Assembly (NCBI GenBank): GCA_914767715.1
Contig: OU612068.1
Location: 23,684,001-23,748,000 of the forward strand
Direction of reading: 5' to 3'
Source of the DNA: Membranipora membranacea
Lineage: Eukaryota; Bryozoa; Gymnolaemata; Cheilostomatida; Membraniporidae
DNA: 64,000 nt
Part shown: one piece after another, positions 60,519-64,000 of the stretch
Position numbering within the stretch: position 1 is the first letter of the stretch
Layout of the letters: each line of letters opens with the position of its first letter
Notes under the pieces: model-generated
What the model saw: only the letters and a program-made list of their open reading frames with translations
Told to the model about the DNA's origin: nothing
The model's database searches: none
Translations under genes and position numbers: made by a program

Positions 60519-62490
60519 GTGAGTACCGATTTAAGGTTTTATCACTATTACTGACTATTAATTCTGCAAAATTAGTGCTAATGCCAACTTCTATCTGGAA
60601 AAATGTAGACACCTGTTGCAGAAAAGCGCATTTTTGATGTGAATCTTGTTGCATAATAAGCTGTCTTTCCGCAGCAAACCTGCAACCTTACTTGTCAATG
60701 GAAGCTAAGATATGGTTATATCAGAGACTATATTATACCCATTGATTACGCAGCCAAATGGGCTGAATTTGTGAAGATTCCATTGAATTATGAACAATAC
60801 TTACATATGTGGGAGCAGATCACGAGTTCATTGGTACTATAGCACTGCTGATGGTTAGTGGTTAGGGCCATTAATTATTAATAAACAACAAATTAGAATA
60901 AGATCAGTTGTCCTACCAGTCCTGGCCATTTATTGTTATTTTTTTTAATAGCACAACTGGAGATTCTGGAGATGCTCTTATTGTCATGCCATAGTAACTT
61001 TTTATATGATATTCTACATATACTTCCATTATATACATGCATGTTTTCATGTAATGGATGTTTTATCTGATAGGTGCCATTTTTTAAATAGATGCTTCAT
61101 AATTCTACGCAATCTCTTATAATGCCAAGGACTGATCGTTTACTGTTCAGTTTCACTCTGTGTGCATGTGTGCAAGTTCTTAATAGTGTCAGTCAGTATG
61201 ACAATTGAGTAATAGACCATTTTGTCAAAATCATGTAATCTGTCAATGAAATAAATCAAAAAATAAACTAACCAAATGGTCTGGTCAGCAATACTACCAT
61301 CATAAATTATCTTAGATATTTCGGTCATGATTTTCAAGTAATTATAAAAGTAAGAATATTCTAAATTAATGATAATTTTCCAGCGTATGATTGCGTTGAT
61401 TTGTCATTCGGCTGACAATTTATGACTGCTTTTTAAAATCCAGTTTCCGATATATGAATAGTAAACTTGATCTGTACATATAGAAGGACGAGGTGACATG
61501 GTTGGTCGGAATGTTCGCCTTTAGTTATTGCAAACAAAACAATGGGGCTGTAGTTTCAAACTCCCTTGTGGTCTACTACTGGCCTCTGAACCAGGCTTCT
61601 CTCCAATCATATCCGTAACTGCCAACCAAGAGCTACCCGGTAATTGCAGCCCCAGGTGTTATTTTAAACATGGCAAGGTCATCATAGCTTAGTCAATATT
61701 TCTTACCAGTTTGTCTAGCAGCATGCATACCATGGTGTAACTGAGAGCTTCACTCGTGATAAATAAGGTCAAAAAGAAGAGTTTGGTTTACATGTAGAAG
61801 TTAATTCAAAATTCAAATATGCTGGGGCTGGTATAATCATCTGCCTTGGGTTGATTGGAGTTTTCGCCCCCAACACCTGCTGTCCTTGTATGACTGTGAA
61901 GAGACAGCAACAGCTATGCCCCCACGGTCACTTGGCTCAATAGTTGTCTTTGATGCTTCATGACTAAGTTATAGACTGAAAAAATTCTTGTGGAGCGAAT
62001 GAAAGTTATTCGACAAATCCCCAATTGCTGTTTTACAGCAAGGAGTAAAAGACTCCTTGTTTACAGGACATGTGAGTCTTGACGTGACTAAACCACGACT
62101 ATCCTGTTTTTGGCTATGGTTTATGACTTTTCAATTTCACTCTTCTAGCAGTCTCCCACTGGCTGTTAAACCATTTGACTCATAATATTATGACCATTAA
62201 TAAAAACCAAGAAGTCAAACTGGTCTCTCTGGTCAGACTGAAAAGAAACAGTCAAGCTAATGAGTAATTCATTTGATTAATTTTCCATGCGAGCCACCGC
62301 AATAAACAAAATAAATAATGCACACTCATTGGTGGGTTTCTCTCTGCACCACTTTTATTTTCATTAGTGAAGTGATTTCTTAGCATAAACATCTACTACT
62401 TGATGTGTGACTAACTTTGTGCCACAAACTACACTGTAAACATTAATGTCAGTAGGGGCTCAAAACGATACCCATGTTCCATACTAACAA
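60519..62490. other. Possible long intron of the DEG/ENaC gene, or intergenic DNA
   Basis: If the channel gene continues, this is its next intron. No exon with a pore or TM2 pattern was found. A SINE-like head is noted separately at 61490-61575. Confidence 0.35.
61490..61575 (+). repeat. tRNA-like SINE head (weak candidate)
   Basis: A-box-like TGGTTGGTCGG near 61498 and B-box-like GTTTCAAACTCC at 61553-61564. Spacing and B-box are reasonable but the A-box is poor. Confidence 0.3.
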
Positions 62491-62800
62491 GCATGGGCGT
62501 ATATTACCACCCACGACTCACGACAAGTCGTGGGTTCAATTAGAATTAAAAAAAAATTTAATTAAATTTTTTTTTTGAAAAAGATTTTTTTTTTTGGATT
62601 TTCATCCTTAAAACATCTTCTAAAGGTAGTTTTTCAAGCTCTTTCCATATAAACACCCATTTCTGGGTATAAATTGGATTTAATGGGTGAAAAACCATAA
62701 AAATGTTAATTATTGCGAATAAGTTCGCGAAATTTTCGCGCGCGAGTTGTGTCGAGGTGAAAAGTGGTGGGTCAGATTTTTCGGAATATACGCCCATGCT
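62491..62800. mobile_element. MITE, 310 bp, 6-bp target duplication TAACAA
   Basis: The inverted termini GCATGGGCGTATATT and AATATACGCCCATGC are bounded by TAACAA on both sides (62485-62490, 62801-62806). A nested stem (CCCACGACT against AGTCGTGGG) lies near the left end, followed by A- and T-runs. The 79-codon minus frame inside is not a gene. Confidence 0.85.
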
Positions 62801-62806
62801 AACAAA

Positions 62807-64000
62807 GAGAGAATTAACACCTCCTGTTAACCCGTTACCCAGTATAATTTTACAATAATTCCTGTATCAACCGCATCTCTATCTGTGATTGGAATGTGAT
62901 TGGTAATGGCAATGACTATGACATGACACTCCCGCTGTTCCCTGTCCACAGCAATTCAAGCGTGAAAACGAGTGTTTGTCATTTTAGGATGCTGTGCTCA
63001 CTTGCTCTGTTCATATAAGATTACAATGTAGAAATGATTTCTTTCTGCAGATATAGCCTTACTTATTTCAGATTTGCCTGAGAATGGTTCATGCAATTCT
63101 CTTGATTTTTTTTACATGTGTTACCAGAACATATGGGCCACAGTCTAGGCATTTATTCATGTAGTCAGTCAATGGATTTTGCAGATATATTTGATTTAGT
63201 GGCTAACATTCCTTTGTGAGATGAGTAAGACAAGGTACACACAATACTAGATAGCCCTTACATCAAACAAAGTTTCCTATGACCAACAGTCATTCTAAGC
63301 TGACCAAAGGAAGGTGTCAGATTTATGAAATTTGTCATTCACAAGCTGAAAACTAGATAAAAACAGCCCAAAAACAGCCTTCATTTCTCCCTCCCCCTCC
63401 AACATAATCTTTTTGTGAACCATGAAAATAATCATTATTACCAATCACCTCAATCAAGATATTTACTTGAGAACATTTGCTCCAATTTAAGAGGTAAATG
63501 TGGCTATAGAGACGGCCCAAAAAGTGTCCAGTTCATAGCGCCATATGGACATGTCTCTTCTATACATATGCTAAGCAAAAATTACCCAACCATCTGCATG
63601 AATGATGGGGCCTTTATTTTAGATTGAGTTTGGCGTTATAACATGAAAACTCAGGTCCATACTCTAGTACTCAACTACATCAGTGAAACTCCACCCATAA
63701 TCTCAGCTATCATTATAGTTAACCTACCAGGCGTTTAGTCGCTGGCAAAATAGTAAGTGGTAAGATCACCACAGTTGCATTTATATCACCTTCCCTTGGT
63801 AGTCAAACTATCGTTTGTCATGTTTCCCCTCAAACGCTATGATAAGGCCAATGTCACTTAGTTGATCCTACAGTGTACTTCATAGTCTTTTACCAAATCT
63901 TGCAATAAGATCCTACGATATCCTCTCGAGTAAGATCCATACTAACTCGATACTCAAAAATTTGAATTCATTTTCAAAGAAACTGATCTGTGCATTGACA
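62807..64000. other. Right end of window, no gene recognised
   Basis: A 70-codon plus frame at 63415-63627 has no recognised motif or splice context. If the channel gene continues, its last exons lie here unrecognised or beyond the window. Confidence 0.35.

Noticed and set aside
61800-61950. Hydrophobic stretch GAGIIICLGLIGVF considered as the missing channel TM2
   Set aside because: It lacks the G-x-S filter and the following conserved acidic motif, and the splice phase does not fit the exon ending at 60518.
62558-62797. 79-codon minus-strand frame
   Set aside because: Lies wholly inside a non-autonomous MITE, with a Lys-rich tail coded by T-runs.
1-64000. CRISPR arrays, operons, rRNA genes or viral genes
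   Set aside because: No spaced direct-repeat array, no ribosome-binding-site-led gene strings, no rRNA-like blocks and no recognisable viral proteins were seen; the split genes are animal.

Overview
This is animal nuclear DNA. Genes are split into short exons (about 50-230 bases) with GT-AG introns, the intergenic DNA is AT-rich, and families such as a GRK2-type kinase, GPATCH3, a DEG/ENaC channel, a THAP protein, a PAN plus C-type lectin protein and rhodopsin-like receptors occur together. The short introns, single-exon receptors, CR1-like LINE remnant and many small non-autonomous DNA elements suggest an invertebrate, probably marine. I cannot name the phylum from the sequence alone.

Layout. 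1.3-4.7 kb (-): a complete five-exon secreted PAN + C-type lectin gene. 6.4-7.6 kb (-): a decayed LINE reverse transcriptase. 8.2-9.1 kb (+): a broken rhodopsin-like GPCR. 10.7-11.1 kb: two long, abutting near-perfect palindromes. 13.2-15.9 kb (+): a THAP zinc-finger gene with duplicated small exons. 18.3-19.5 kb (-): an intact single-exon GPCR of 400 residues. 22.6-29.5 kb (-): a complete nine-exon GPATCH3 orthologue of 540 residues. 31.4-50.8 kb (-): a complete 18-exon GRK2/3-type kinase of 675 residues. 51.7-51.9 kb (-), possibly from 52.75 kb: mitochondrial ribosomal protein bL34m. 55.2 kb to at least 60.5 kb (+): a DEG/ENaC channel whose second membrane segment is not visible. The exon chains of the lectin, GPATCH3 and GRK2 genes were joined by hand and their splice phases close exactly.

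bL34m, GRK2 and GPATCH3 lie in a row on the minus strand with 0.9-1.9 kb gaps; nothing suggests they act together. GRK2 and the GPCRs belong to the same signalling pathway in general terms, but their proximity is probably chance.

Introns and spacers carry many non-autonomous elements. Several have clear target-site duplications: an hAT-type MITE (8 bp), a Mutator-like MITE (9 bp), a TTAA-flanked MITE and a MITE with a TAACAA duplication. There are also tRNA-derived SINE-like heads and an inverted pair of a 277-bp dispersed repeat. No prokaryotic, CRISPR or recognisable viral gene was seen. The most unusual structure is the double palindrome at 10.68-11.08 kb, which reads like a linearised dumbbell.
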